In this document: piece after piece, positions 8,947 to 17,291 of the stretch | Numbering within the stretch: the stretch's first letter is position 1 | How the letters are laid out: every line of letters starts with the position of its first letter | NCBI GenBank assembly: GCA_001899585.1 | Contig: MKWE01000051.1 | Span: 1-64,000 of the forward strand | Direction of reading: 5' to 3' | Source: Rhodospirillales bacterium 70-18 | Lineage (GTDB): Bacteria; Pseudomonadota; Alphaproteobacteria; Acetobacterales; Acetobacteraceae | Length of the DNA stretch: 64,000 nt | The notes under the pieces: generated by a model | What the model was told of the DNA's origin: nothing | The model's database searches: none | The model's input: the letters and a program-made list of their open reading frames with translations, nothing else | Program-made: the position numbers and the translations under genes

Positions 8947-10254
8947 TCAGGCCGCCAGCCGCTCGGCGATCGCCGGCACCGAGGGCACCAGCCCCGCCGG
9001 CCCCATCGCCGCCAGGGTGGGCGCCGCGCGGAACAGCTTGGTGGCCGCGCGCTGCACGTCCGCGATGGTGACCGCGTTGATCTTGGCCACCGTCTCGGCG
9101 GTCAGGATCACCCGGCCGAACACCTGGATCTGCCGCGCCAGCTGCTCGCAGCGGCTGCCGGAGCTTTCCAGCGACATCAGCAGGCTGGCCTTCACCTGGG
9201 CGCGGGCGCGGGCCAGCTCGGCCTCGTTCACGGTGTGCTGCACCTTCTGCAGCTCGTCGAGCGTGACCGGCATCAGCTCGGCCGCCTCGCTCTCGCCGGT
9301 GCCGGCGTAGATGCCGAACAAACCGCAATCCAGGTGCGGGGCGGAGAAGGAATAGACCGAATAGACCAGCCCGCGCTTCTCGCGCACCTCCTGGAACAGC
9401 CGCGACGACATGCCGCCGCCGAGCAGGGTGGAGAGCAGCAGCGTCGGGTAATAATCCGGGTCGCTGTAGGAGACCGACGGGAAGCCGAGCACGATATGCA
9501 CCTGGTCCAGGTCGCGGGTCTCGCGGAACTCGCCGCCGCCGTACAGGCCGGGCACCGCGCGCGGCGCATCGGCCACCGGCAGGTCGGCGAAATGGCGCTG
9601 CACCAGGTCGAGGAAGCGGTCGTGCTCCAGGTTGCCGGCGGCGGCCACCACGGTGTTGGCGGCGGTGTAGTGGCGGCGCATGTAGCCCATCAGCGTGTCG
9701 CGCTTCATGGCGCGGATGCGCTGCTCGGTGCCCAGCACCGGGCGGCCCATCGGCTGGCCGGGGAAGGCGGTCTCCTGGAAATGGTCGAAGATGATGTCGT
9801 CGGGCGTGTCGTTGGCCTGGCCGATCTCCTGCAGGATCACGCCGCGCTCGCGCTCCAGCTCCTCGGGGTCGAAGCTGGAATGGGTGTAGATGTCGCCGAT
9901 GATGTCCGCGCCCAGCGCCATGTCCTCCTTGAGAACCTTGACGTAATAGGCGGTCTGCTCGCGCGCGGTGTAGGCGTTGATGTGCCCGCCCACCGCCTCG
10001 ATCTCCTCGGCGATGGCCGCGGCGCTGCGCCGCTCGGTGCCCTTGAAGGCCATGTGTTCGAGGAAATGCGAGACGCCGTTCTCCTCGGCGGTCTCGTGGC
10101 GGGTGCCGGCGGCGACATAGGCGCCCAGCGAGACGGTCTCCACCCGCTCCATCCGCTCGGTGACGACGGTCAGGCCGGAAGGCAGGCGGGTGACGCGAAT
10201 GGCGTCACCGCCGCCGAGCGGGCCGTCTTGGACAATATGCGGGGCGTCGGTCAT
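8947..10254 (-). CDS. M16 family zinc peptidase (mitochondrial-processing-peptidase-like)
   Basis: The 435-residue protein has the inverted zinc motif HFLEH at residues 63-67 within ENGVSHFLEHMAFKGT, which is the catalytic HxxEH of the M16 family. It also has the downstream AYTAREQTAYYVKVL segment and a typical C-terminal inactive half with RGLVYSVYSFSAPHLDCGLFGIYAGT. This single-gene form, close to the mitochondrial processing peptidase beta subunit, is widespread in alphaproteobacteria; its natural substrates are not settled. The start overlaps the thrC stop (ATGA), and thrC-M16 adjacency is common in this class. Confidence 0.92.
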   Translation of the reverse strand: MTDAPHIVQDGPLGGGDAIRVTRLPSGLTVVTERMERVETVSLGAYVAAGTRHETAEENGVSHFLEHMAFKGTERRSAAAIAEEIEAVGGHINAYTAREQTAYYVKVLKEDMALGADIIGDIYTHSSFDPEELERERGVILQEIGQANDTPDDIIFDHFQETAFPGQPMGRPVLGTEQRIRAMKRDTLMGYMRRHYTAANTVVAAAGNLEHDRFLDLVQRHFADLPVADAPRAVPGLYGGGEFRETRDLDQVHIVLGFPSVSYSDPDYYPTLLLSTLLGGGMSSRLFQEVREKRGLVYSVYSFSAPHLDCGLFGIYAGTGESEAAELMPVTLDELQKVQHTVNEAELARARAQVKASLLMSLESSGSRCEQLARQIQVFGRVILTAETVAKINAVTIADVQRAATKLFRAAPTLAAMGPAGLVPSVPAIAERLAA

Positions 10255-11654
10255 GCGGCATTCCTCAGGACGGTGGCGCGGACCTGGGCCTGGATGGCAG
10301 CGAGGTCGTTCGGCAGGCGCGTGAAAGTCTCCGCTCTTTCATATAGGTCGCCGAGGCGCGGCGGCAGGGGGGGGCGGATGCCGGTCGCCTGCTCCATCGC
10401 GTCGGGGAACTTGGCGGGGTGGGCGGTGGCCATGGCCACCATCGGCACGCCGCCGGGCGCGGGGTGGGCGCGGGCGGCGGCGATGCCGATGGCGCTGTGC
10501 GGGTCGGCCAGGTAGCCGCAGGCCTCGTGCAGTCGCCGGATCTCGGCCAGCGTGCCGGCATCGTCCAGCCGGAAGCCGGTGAACTGCGCGGTCGCGGCCC
10601 GCCAGGCGGCGTCGGGCACCGGCATGCGGCCGGTGGCGCGGAAGCCGGCCATCGCGGCGGCGCAGGCGGCCGGGTCGCGGCCCAGCAGCTCGAACAGCAG
10701 CCGCTCGAAATTGGAACTCACCTGGATGTCCATGCTGGGCGACAGGCTGGGCGCGACGCCGTGGACCGACATGTCGTTGGACGCCAGGAAGCGCGCCAGG
10801 ATGTCGTTGCGGTTGGCCCCGATCACCAGCCGCGCCACCGGCAGCCCCATCCGCCCGGCCACCCAGGCAGCCAGCACGTTGCCGAAATTGCCGGTGGGCA
10901 CGGCGAACGCCACCTCGCGGTCCGGCGCCCCCAGCGCCAGGGCGGCGGCGACGTAATAGGGCACCTGGGCGGCGATGCGCGCCCAGTTGATGGAGTTCAC
11001 CGCCGAAAGATGCATCTCCTGGCGGAACGGCTGGTCGGCGAACATCGCCTTCACCAGGTCCTGGCAGTCGTCGAAGGTGCCGTCCACCGCGATATTGGCC
11101 ACGTTGGCGGCGTGCACCGTGGTCATCTGCCGGCGCTGCACCTCGCTGGTGCGCCCGTCCGGGTGAAGGATCACGATATCCACCCGCGCCCGCCCGGCGC
11201 AGGCCTCGATCGCCGCCGAGCCGGTATCGCCCGAGGTCGCGCCGACAATGGTCACCCGTGCGTCCCGCGCCGTCAGCACATGGTCGAACAGCCGGCCGAG
11301 CACCTGCATCGCCATGTCCTTGAAGGCGAGCGTCGGGCCGTGGAACAGCTCCTGCGTCCACAAATTGGTGTCCAGCTGCACCAGCGGCACCACCGCCGGA
11401 TGGCCGAACCCGGCATAGGCGTCGCGGCAGATCGCCTCCAGCGTGGCGAAGGGGATGGCCTCGCCCACGAACGGGCGCATCACCCGTGCCGCCAGCGCGT
11501 GGTAGGGCAGGCCGCGCATGGCGCGCAGCTCGGCGGCGCTGAAGCTGGGCCAGGTTTCGGGCATGTACAGCCCGCCATCCTCGGCCAGCCCGGCCAGCAG
11601 CACGCCGGCGAAGTCGCGCACGGGCGCCTGCCCGCGGGTGGAGATGTAGCGCAT
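10251..11654 (-). CDS. thrC: Threonine synthase
   Basis: This enzyme makes threonine from O-phosphohomoserine, using pyridoxal phosphate. The protein is about 467 residues and starts MRYISTRGQAPVRDFAGVLLAGLAEDGGLY, the usual N-terminus of the long bacterial/yeast-type enzyme. The PLP lysine is in GPTLAFKDMAMQVL (about residue 112). The glycine-rich phosphate loop ATSGDTGSAAIEA and the PTGNFGNVLAAW segment are present. An in-frame extension to 11717 exists, but family similarity begins at MRYIS. The stop overlaps the M16 peptidase start by four bases, implying coupled translation. Confidence 0.93.
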   Translation of the reverse strand: MRYISTRGQAPVRDFAGVLLAGLAEDGGLYMPETWPSFSAAELRAMRGLPYHALAARVMRPFVGEAIPFATLEAICRDAYAGFGHPAVVPLVQLDTNLWTQELFHGPTLAFKDMAMQVLGRLFDHVLTARDARVTIVGATSGDTGSAAIEACAGRARVDIVILHPDGRTSEVQRRQMTTVHAANVANIAVDGTFDDCQDLVKAMFADQPFRQEMHLSAVNSINWARIAAQVPYYVAAALALGAPDREVAFAVPTGNFGNVLAAWVAGRMGLPVARLVIGANRNDILARFLASNDMSVHGVAPSLSPSMDIQVSSNFERLLFELLGRDPAACAAAMAGFRATGRMPVPDAAWRAATAQFTGFRLDDAGTLAEIRRLHEACGYLADPHSAIGIAAARAHPAPGGVPMVAMATAHPAKFPDAMEQATGIRPPLPPRLGDLYERAETFTRLPNDLAAIQAQVRATVLRNAA

Positions 11655-11743
11655 GGCGATGGCGGCCCTGCCTGGAGTGAAGCGGGCAGACATGGGGCAA
11701 GAGCGGACAGGACGCAAGGGCGGTTCCGCCCCCCGGGGCGGCC

Positions 11744-13090
11744 CTAGCTCCCCGCCACCTCCAGCCGCCGCGCCGTCCGCGCCCGGCCGATCAGCGGCAG
11801 CAGGCCGCTCATTTCCGGGCCGTCATCCTCGCCGGTCAGCGCCAGCCGCAGCGGGTCGGTCAGCGCCGGGCCGGCGCGGCCGGTGGCACTGGCCAAGGCG
11901 GCGGTCCAATCGGTCCAGACGGTATCGGTCCAGGGTTCCGGCGGCAGCAGGTCCAGCGCGGTGCGCAGGAAGCCGGACTCACCCTCGATCACCGGCGGAA
12001 TGATGGTGCCGGCGACGATTTCCCAGTAGCCGCGCGCCTCGGCCAGCAGGTCGAGCCGGCCGCGCACGGCGGTCCAGAACGCCTCGGTGGCGCCGGGCGG
12101 CAGGCGGTCGGCCACGGCGGCGAAGGGCAGGCTGGCCAGCACCGCGCGGTTCAGCCGCAGCAGGGCGGCCACGTCGAAGCCGCTGGCCTTGGGCGACAGG
12201 CCGGCGAAGCCGAAGGCGGCGGTCAGCTCGGCCAGCGAGGCCGGCACCGCCTCCCCCTTGGTGCCGATGCGGGCCAGGTAGGCGGCGACGGCCTCCGGCT
12301 CGATGCCGTCCTGGCGCAGGCTGCGCAGCGACAATTCATCAAGCCCGCGCGCCGGCTTGCGGCCGCCGGTCACGGTCAGCGCCGGCAGGTGGGCGAAGCG
12401 CAGGCGCGTGGGGTCGCCGCCGAGTGCCGCCATCAGCTCCATCTGCACGCCGGTCGGCATCACGTGCTCCTCGCCGCGCACCACGTGGGTGACGCCTTCG
12501 GCAAGGTCGTCCACCACCGAGGTCAGTGCGTGCAGCGGCGTGCCGTTGGCACGCACCAGCACCGGGTCGGACAGCGTGGGCAGCTTCACGTGGCAGGGGC
12601 CGAGCACCAGGTCCTGCCATTCGCGGGTGGCGTTGGACAGGCGGAAGCGCCAGTACGGCCGCTTGCCGCCGGCCTCCGCACGGGCGCGCTGCTCGGCGGT
12701 GAGCTTCAGCATGGCGCGGTCGTAGACCGGCGATCGGCCGCGGCGGACGCGCTGGTCGCGCTTGGCCTGCAATTCGGCCTCGCTCTCGAAGCACGGATAC
12801 AGCAGCCCGGCGGCGCGCAGCCGGTCGGCGGCGGCGGCGTAGCGGTCCAGCCGTTCGGACTGGCGGAAGCTGTCGTCCCAATCCAGGCCTAGCCAGCGCA
12901 GGTCCTGGCGCACCGTCTCGGCGCCGGCTTCGGCATCGCGGCTGGTGTCGGTATCGTCCAGGCGCAGGATCAGCCGGCCGCCGCGCTTGCGGGCGAACAG
13001 CCAGTTGACCAGCGCGATGCGCGCGGTGCCCACATGCAGCCGCTTGGCCAGCGGCGGCGCAAACCGCAGGATGGCGCTCACCGCCAACAC
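11744..13090 (-). CDS. gltX: Glutamyl-tRNA synthetase paralog (GltX2-like) with degenerate HIGH/KMSKS signatures
   Basis: The 448-codon frame is plainly class Ic GluRS: RLHVGTARIALVNWLFARKR, LRLDDTDTSRD, YPCFESEAELQAKRDQR, TSVVDDLAEGVTHVVRGEEHV and a full C-terminal anticodon-binding region. Two catalytic signatures are abnormal. The family RFAPSPTGxLHVG reads RFAPPLAKRLHVG, so SPTG has become PLAK. The ATP-binding KLSKR/KMSKS site reads GRKPARG (residues 242-249). Usual TPLYTFTSVVDD reads TPLHALTSVVDD. No ATG or Shine-Dalgarno exists at the front; the frame opens with GTG directly against an AT-rich repeat element. The frame is otherwise intact. It is either a catalytically weakened paralog with another role or an early pseudogene; a normal gltX would be expected elsewhere. 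Confidence 0.8.
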   Translation of the reverse strand: MLAVSAILRFAPPLAKRLHVGTARIALVNWLFARKRGGRLILRLDDTDTSRDAEAGAETVRQDLRWLGLDWDDSFRQSERLDRYAAAADRLRAAGLLYPCFESEAELQAKRDQRVRRGRSPVYDRAMLKLTAEQRARAEAGGKRPYWRFRLSNATREWQDLVLGPCHVKLPTLSDPVLVRANGTPLHALTSVVDDLAEGVTHVVRGEEHVMPTGVQMELMAALGGDPTRLRFAHLPALTVTGGRKPARGLDELSLRSLRQDGIEPEAVAAYLARIGTKGEAVPASLAELTAAFGFAGLSPKASGFDVAALLRLNRAVLASLPFAAVADRLPPGATEAFWTAVRGRLDLLAEARGYWEIVAGTIIPPVIEGESGFLRTALDLLPPEPWTDTVWTDWTAALASATGRAGPALTDPLRLALTGEDDGPEMSGLLPLIGRARTARRLEVAGS

Positions 13091-13189
13091 TCAAAACGAA
13101 AGAAGTTTTTTTGCTTCTTTTTGTTCACAAAAAGAAGACCTGTTTCTTTTTTGAAAAAAAGACCCAAAAAACCCTTATTCGCTTGAATC
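13091..13189. repeat. AT-rich paired-hairpin element, copy 1 (tails outward)
   Basis: There are two hairpins back to back. The first has the stem CTTCTTTTTGT/ACAAAAAGAAG (13114-13124 with 13127-13137) and a T-run tail leading left to CGAAAGAAG. The second (13142-13165) is an imperfect T/A-rich hairpin followed by CAAAAAACCC and a tail TTATTCGCTTGAATC. The right edge contains the stop codon of the upstream gene and the left edge touches the first codon of the GluRS paralog. It belongs to the same family as copies at 25.7, 26.9 and 45.1 kb. Confidence 0.85.
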
Positions 13190-13553
13190 ACCCCTCATCA
13201 TCCTCCGGCTCGTCGCGCCGAGGGTCCAGCACGCGCCAGTCGCGTTCCTCCGGGGCGGCCCGGCGGTCGGCGAAGTCGGCCAGTTCGGTGTTGCTGCGCC
13301 AGCCATCCTCGCCGGCATCCAGCACTTCCGCGTCCTCGCCGAAGGCGAACCAGGCGTCCAGCACCTCGCGCGCGGTCAGGCCCGGGCCGCGGCAGCGCTC
13401 CACGCTGTCGCGCACGTAGCGGCGGGCGAAGGCGTTGGCCAGCATGAGGGTGGCGAAGCCGCCGATCTCTTCCACGATGTTGTCCTCGGCGCCGCCCGAG
13501 AGGTCCAGGATGCGCACGCGCCAGCCGCCGGGCGGGGCGAACAGGTCGCTCAT
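13188..13553 (-). CDS. Conserved small acidic protein of unknown function, nadE operon
   Basis: This is a 121-residue product that I do not recognise by name. It reads MSDLFAPPGGWRVRILDLSG, then EEIGGFATLMLANAFARRYVRDSVERCR, LTAREVLDAWFAFGEDAEVL, and a very acidic C-terminus (EPEDDEG). There is no signal peptide or membrane segment; it looks cytoplasmic and soluble. Its start codon overlaps the nadE stop (ATGA), so it is translationally coupled to NAD synthetase. A longer open frame upstream lies wholly inside nadE and is a shadow. Its stop codon lies in the edge of a repeat element. Confidence 0.75.
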   Translation of the reverse strand: MSDLFAPPGGWRVRILDLSGGAEDNIVEEIGGFATLMLANAFARRYVRDSVERCRGPGLTAREVLDAWFAFGEDAEVLDAGEDGWRSNTELADFADRRAAPEERDWRVLDPRRDEPEDDEG

Positions 13554-15229
13554 CGGACCAGCATCGTGAAGCCGTTGGTGATCGGGTAGCGGCGGTCGCG
13601 GCCGAAGGCGCGGGCGGTGATCTTCACCCCCGGCGGCGCCTGGCGGCGCTTGTATTCGGCGCGGTCGAGCATCTTCCACACGCGCAGCACGGTGACGCGG
13701 TCGTGCCCGGCCGCCACCAGCGCGTCCACGCTCTGCTCGCCCTCGATCAGCCCCTTCAGGATGGCGTCCAGCACCTCGTAGGGCGGCAGGCTGTCCTGGT
13801 CGGTCTGGTTGGGCTTCAGCTCGGCGCTGGGCGGCTTGGTGATGACGCGCTCGGGCATCACCGGGCCGGCCGGGCCAAGGGCCTCGGTCGGGCGGTGGGC
13901 GTTGCGCCAGCGGCACAGCTCGAACACGGTGGTTTTGTAGACATCCTTCAGCACCGAGTAGCCGCCGCACATGTCGCCGTACAGCGTGGCGTAGCCCACC
14001 GACATCTCGCTCTTGTTGCCGGTGGTCAGCACCATGTGGCCGAGCTTGTTGGAGATCGCCATCAGGATCAGGCCGCGCGACCGGGCTTGGATGTTCTCCT
14101 CGGTGGCGTCGGCCGCGCGGCCGGCGAACACCGGGGCCAGCACCGCGCCGAAGGCGTCCATCGCCGGGCTGATCGGGATGCTGTCGCAGGGTATGCCCAG
14201 CAGGCGGGCACATTCGGCGGCGTCTTCCAGGCTGTGCGCGCTGGTGTAGGGGCTGGGCAGCATGAAGCCGCGCACCTTGTCCGCACCCAGCGCATCCACC
14301 GCCACCGCCACCGACAGCGCCGAATCCACGCCGCCGGACAGGCCCAGGATGACGCCGGGAAAGCCGTTCTTGCCCACGTAGTCGCGCAGGCCCAGCACCA
14401 TGGCGCGATAGATGCTCTCGATCGGCCCCGGCTCCGGCGCCAGGGGCAGGGGCGTGCAGACCAGCCGCTCACCCTCGCGGGTCCACTCCGTGAGGGTGAC
14501 CGATTCCGCGAAATACGGCATCTGCACGGCCAGCGAGCGGTCGGGGTTCAGCACGAAGCTGGCGCCCTCGAACACCAGTTCGTCCTGACCGCCGACCTGG
14601 GCGCAGAACACGAAGGGCAGCCCGGTCTCCACCACGCGGTTCACCGCGAGGGCGATGCGCTGGCCCTGCTTGCCGGCCTCGTAGGGGCTGCCGTTGATCG
14701 ACAGCAGCATTTCCGCGCCGCTCTCGCACAGGGTTTCGGCGCAGGCCGGCAGCCACCAGTCCTCGCAGATCATCAGGCCGATGCGGTAGCCGCGGAACGG
14801 CACCGGGCCGGGGGCGGGGCCGGCGTCGAACACCCGCTTTTCGTCGAACACGCCGTAATTCGGCAACTCGTGCTTGGCGCGGCGGGCGGCGATGCGGCCG
14901 CCCTCCAGCAGGAAGGCGCCGTTGTAGAGCTTGTCGCCCTCCGCCCAGGGGCCGCCGACGATCAGCCCCGGCCCGCCATCGGCGGTGTCGGCGGCCAGTT
15001 CGGCGATCGCCTCGGCGCAGGCGGCGACATAGGCGGGCTTGCGCACCAGATCCTCGGGCGGGTAGCCGCCGACCGAGAATTCCGGCGTCACCACCAGGTC
15101 GGCGCCCAGCCGCGCACCCTCGGCCCGGGCGCGGCGGATGGTGGCCAGGTTGCTGACGATCTGCCCGACATGCGGGTTGATCTGAGCGAGCGCGATGCGC
15201 AGCGGCGCGGGGCGGGGCGTGTCGGACAT
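13550..15229 (-). CDS. nadE: Glutamine-dependent NAD+ synthetase
   Basis: This enzyme catalyses the last step of NAD synthesis, amidating nicotinic acid adenine dinucleotide with ammonia taken from glutamine. The 559-residue protein is the two-domain form. The N-terminal nitrilase-type glutaminase has the Glu-Lys-Cys triad visible in VVTPEFSVGGYPPEDL, KHELPNYGVFDEKRVF and GLMICEDWW. The C-terminal synthetase has the ATP-pyrophosphatase loop LGLSGGVDSALSVAVAVDALG and TTGNKSEMSVGYATLYGDMCGG. The size is normal for the family. It is followed by an overlapping small gene of unknown function. Confidence 0.95.
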   Translation of the reverse strand: MSDTPRPAPLRIALAQINPHVGQIVSNLATIRRARAEGARLGADLVVTPEFSVGGYPPEDLVRKPAYVAACAEAIAELAADTADGGPGLIVGGPWAEGDKLYNGAFLLEGGRIAARRAKHELPNYGVFDEKRVFDAGPAPGPVPFRGYRIGLMICEDWWLPACAETLCESGAEMLLSINGSPYEAGKQGQRIALAVNRVVETGLPFVFCAQVGGQDELVFEGASFVLNPDRSLAVQMPYFAESVTLTEWTREGERLVCTPLPLAPEPGPIESIYRAMVLGLRDYVGKNGFPGVILGLSGGVDSALSVAVAVDALGADKVRGFMLPSPYTSAHSLEDAAECARLLGIPCDSIPISPAMDAFGAVLAPVFAGRAADATEENIQARSRGLILMAISNKLGHMVLTTGNKSEMSVGYATLYGDMCGGYSVLKDVYKTTVFELCRWRNAHRPTEALGPAGPVMPERVITKPPSAELKPNQTDQDSLPPYEVLDAILKGLIEGEQSVDALVAAGHDRVTVLRVWKMLDRAEYKRRQAPPGVKITARAFGRDRRYPITNGFTMLVR

Positions 15230-15297
15230 GGGGGGAAGCTAGGGGCGGTGCGGTCAGGAATCAATTCGCGTCGCCGCACGGCTGCGATGGGCGGCGC

Positions 15298-15645
15298 TCA
15301 GCCGCCATGCGCCGAGACCGAGTCCGGTGGCGCCTCCGCCCGCTCCGCCATGCCGTAGTCGCGCAGCACCGCGGCGATGCGCAGCCGGTAGTCGGCGAAC
15401 AACTCGCCCCGCCCGGCGGACTGGGCGGCGCGGTGGGCCTCGGTGCGCCGCCACTGCGCCACCGCCGCCTCGTCGCGGAAGAAGGACAGCGACAGGATGG
15501 TGCCGGGGCGCGACAGGCTCTGGAACCGCTCGACGGAGATGAAGCCGTCGATCCGCTCCAGCAGCGGGCGCAGCCGGGCGGCGGTGTCCAGGTAGGCGTC
15601 CCGCGCGCCGGGGCGGGGAGTGACCTCGAAGATCACCGCGATCAT
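15298..15645 (-). CDS. Antibiotic-biosynthesis-monooxygenase (ABM) domain protein
   Basis: The 115-residue protein has an ABM ferredoxin-like fold: [44 protein letters not shown], then [25 protein letters not shown]. Members include heme-degrading and quinone monooxygenases as well as proteins with no known reaction; no heme-ligand assignment can be made here. Its start overlaps the stop of the NIPSNAP gene, so the two form a unit. The pair is divergent from an ArsR-type regulator whose likely operator sits in the shared promoter region. Confidence 0.8.
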   Translation of the reverse strand: MIAVIFEVTPRPGARDAYLDTAARLRPLLERIDGFISVERFQSLSRPGTILSLSFFRDEAAVAQWRRTEAHRAAQSAGRGELFADYRLRIAAVLRDYGMAERAEAPPDSVSAHGG

Positions 15646-15980
15646 GACGCCGGCTCCAGCGGCTGCTCCAACAGGCGTTCCACGGGGCGCAGGAACGTGC
15701 GCTCCTCGCTGAGGATGAACCGGCCCTCCTGTGCCAGGCGGAAATTGGCCATGCCCTCGGGGTCGGCCTTCAGCCGGGCGCGATAGGTCTCGTAGGCGGC
15801 CAGGCTGTCGAAATCGATCAGCGCCAGGGCGATGTTGTCGGTGCCCTCGTGCGGCATGAAATAGCCGAGCAGCCGGCCGCCGCAGGCCGGGATGATGGCC
15901 AGCCAGTTGCGCGCGTAGGCCTCGAAGGCGTCGCGCCTGTAGGGGTCGAGCACGTAGCGGATGCAGCAGGTGACGGCCAT
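15642..15980 (-). CDS. NIPSNAP family protein
   Basis: The 112-residue product reads [26 protein letters not shown], then [38 protein letters not shown] and REERTFLRP-like sequence (here SEERTFLRP). This is the alpha/beta-barrel dimer fold shared with ABM proteins. I start at the ATG with a perfect AAAGGAGG six bases upstream; an in-frame extension to 16037 would run through the divergent promoter. It is the first gene of a two-gene unit with the ABM protein. The function is unknown; NIPSNAP proteins often accompany small-molecule oxidation or stress genes. Confidence 0.8.
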   Translation of the reverse strand: MAVTCCIRYVLDPYRRDAFEAYARNWLAIIPACGGRLLGYFMPHEGTDNIALALIDFDSLAAYETYRARLKADPEGMANFRLAQEGRFILSEERTFLRPVERLLEQPLEPAS

Positions 15981-16035
15981 CGCGGCCTCCTTTCGGGGTG
16001 GAACGGCCGGCAGACTAGGCGCTTGCCGCACGCAC

Positions 16036-16059
16036 ATGCTTCGCTTAGCATCGAAGCAT
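16036..16059. promoter_or_regulatory. Inverted repeat ATGCTTCG-N8-CGAAGCAT, likely ArsR-family operator
   Basis: This is a perfect 8-bp inverted repeat (16036-16043 and 16052-16059) in the 77-base gap between the divergent NIPSNAP and ArsR-type genes. The right arm overlaps the ArsR start codon. Placement and symmetry fit an autoregulatory operator that would also control the NIPSNAP-ABM unit. No Shine-Dalgarno precedes the ArsR ATG, so its mRNA may be leaderless. Confidence 0.6.
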
Positions 16060-16750
16060 GAAGGAAGGCCCCGACATCGCCCTGGTCGCCGCCCTGATCG
16101 GCGATCCCGCCCGCGCCAACATGCTGACGGCGCTGCTGGGCGGCGGCGCGCTGACCGCCGGCGAGCTGGCGCGCCACGCCGGCATCACCGCGCAGACCGC
16201 CAGCACCCATCTCGCCCGGCTGCGCGAGGGCGGGCTGGTGGCCATGCGCCACCAGGGCCGCCACCGCTATTTCACCCTGGCCGGCGACGATGTCGGCCGG
16301 GTGCTGGAGGGGCTGATGGGCTTGGCCGCCCGCGCCGGCCACGCCCGCGTCCGCCCGGGGCCGCGTGACCCGGCGCTGCGGCAGGCGCGGGTGTGCTACG
16401 ACCATCTGGCCGGCGACATGGGCGTGGCGCTGCTGGACGGCCTGGTCCGGCGCGGCGCCATCGCCGAGGGCGGCGAGCCCGAGGCGCTGGCGCTCACCGG
16501 GGCCGGGCGCGCGCTCGTGGCGGATTTCGGCATCGACCTGCCCGCCCTGGCCCAGGCCCGCCGCCCGGTGTGCAAGGCCTGCCTGGACTGGAGCGTACGG
16601 CGCAGCCACCTCGCCGGCGGGCTGGGGGCGGCACTGCTGGGGCGGTTCTACGCCCTGGGCTGGGCGGCGCGGGTGCCGGGCACGCGGGTGGTCGCCTTCA
16701 CCCCGGCGGGGCGGCGGGGCTTCGCCGCAGCGTTCGCACCGCCGGCCTAG
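16058..16750 (+). CDS. ArsR-family winged-helix transcriptional regulator
   Basis: This 230-residue protein has an N-terminal winged-helix domain: [49 protein letters not shown], and [11 protein letters not shown] as the wing. A C-terminal domain of about 130 residues follows with [22 protein letters not shown] and [21 protein letters not shown]. ArsR regulators with this longer C-terminal part usually sense organic or oxidative signals rather than metals, and no obvious metal-site cysteine pair is present. It is divergent from NIPSNAP-ABM and its start lies on the inverted repeat, suggesting repression of itself and of that pair. Confidence 0.88.
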   Translation: MKEGPDIALVAALIGDPARANMLTALLGGGALTAGELARHAGITAQTASTHLARLREGGLVAMRHQGRHRYFTLAGDDVGRVLEGLMGLAARAGHARVRPGPRDPALRQARVCYDHLAGDMGVALLDGLVRRGAIAEGGEPEALALTGAGRALVADFGIDLPALAQARRPVCKACLDWSVRRSHLAGGLGAALLGRFYALGWAARVPGTRVVAFTPAGRRGFAAAFAPPA

Positions 16751-16868
16751 GACTGCGATGGACTGCGATTCTGGCGGCTTTTTTACCGCCGGATGTCGAA
16801 ACCGGCCGGTTCGGCGGCTCATTGGGGCAGGCGCGGGGCGGTCCCGTGCCGGCAGGAGGACAGCTTCG

Positions 16869-17291
16869 ATGCGCTACATGATGATGTTCTTTATCCACCC
16901 CGACGACACCGCCAAGCGCCGCGACCCGGTACAGGCCGGGCCGTACAGTGGCGCCTGGACGGCCTATGTCGGCACGCTGCGTGCCGCCGGCGTGTTCGTC
17001 GACGGCAACGGGCTGCGGCCGGCGGACACCGCCTCCGTCGTCCGGCTGCGCGACGGCCGGCGGCAGGTGCAGGACGGCCCCTACGCCGACACCAAGGACG
17101 AGCTGGGCGGCTACGTGGTGATGGACGTGCCCGACCTCGACACCGCGCTGGAGTGGGCGGCCAAATGCCCGGCCCTGCCGCTGGGCGCGGTGGAGGTGCG
17201 GCCAGTGATGACCGCGCCCGCCGTCGTCGAACCGGCAGCCATCGAATCGGCCGCCGCCCCACTGGCTGCCGCCCGGCTGGCTGGCGAATAA
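16869..17291 (+). CDS. YCII-related (DGPF) domain protein
   Basis: The 140-residue product has the DGPF/YCII fold: MRYMMMFFIHPDD, then QAGPYSGAWTAYVGTLRAAGVFVDGNGLRP and the name-giving motif as QVQDGPYADTKDELGGYVVMDV. These proteins are regularly encoded just before ECF42-type sigma factors, as here, where the next gene begins inside this stop codon (TAATG). Their biochemical role is unknown. AGGAGG precedes the ATG at a good distance. The last 25 residues are Ala/Glu-rich and low-complexity. Confidence 0.85.
   Translation: MRYMMMFFIHPDDTAKRRDPVQAGPYSGAWTAYVGTLRAAGVFVDGNGLRPADTASVVRLRDGRRQVQDGPYADTKDELGGYVVMDVPDLDTALEWAAKCPALPLGAVEVRPVMTAPAVVEPAAIESAAAPLAAARLAGE

Noticed and set aside
13091-13189. 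Insertion sequence relic
   Set aside because: The elements have no transposase frame and are only about 100-160 bases. They fit a hairpin repeat family better, although mobility by another enzyme is possible.
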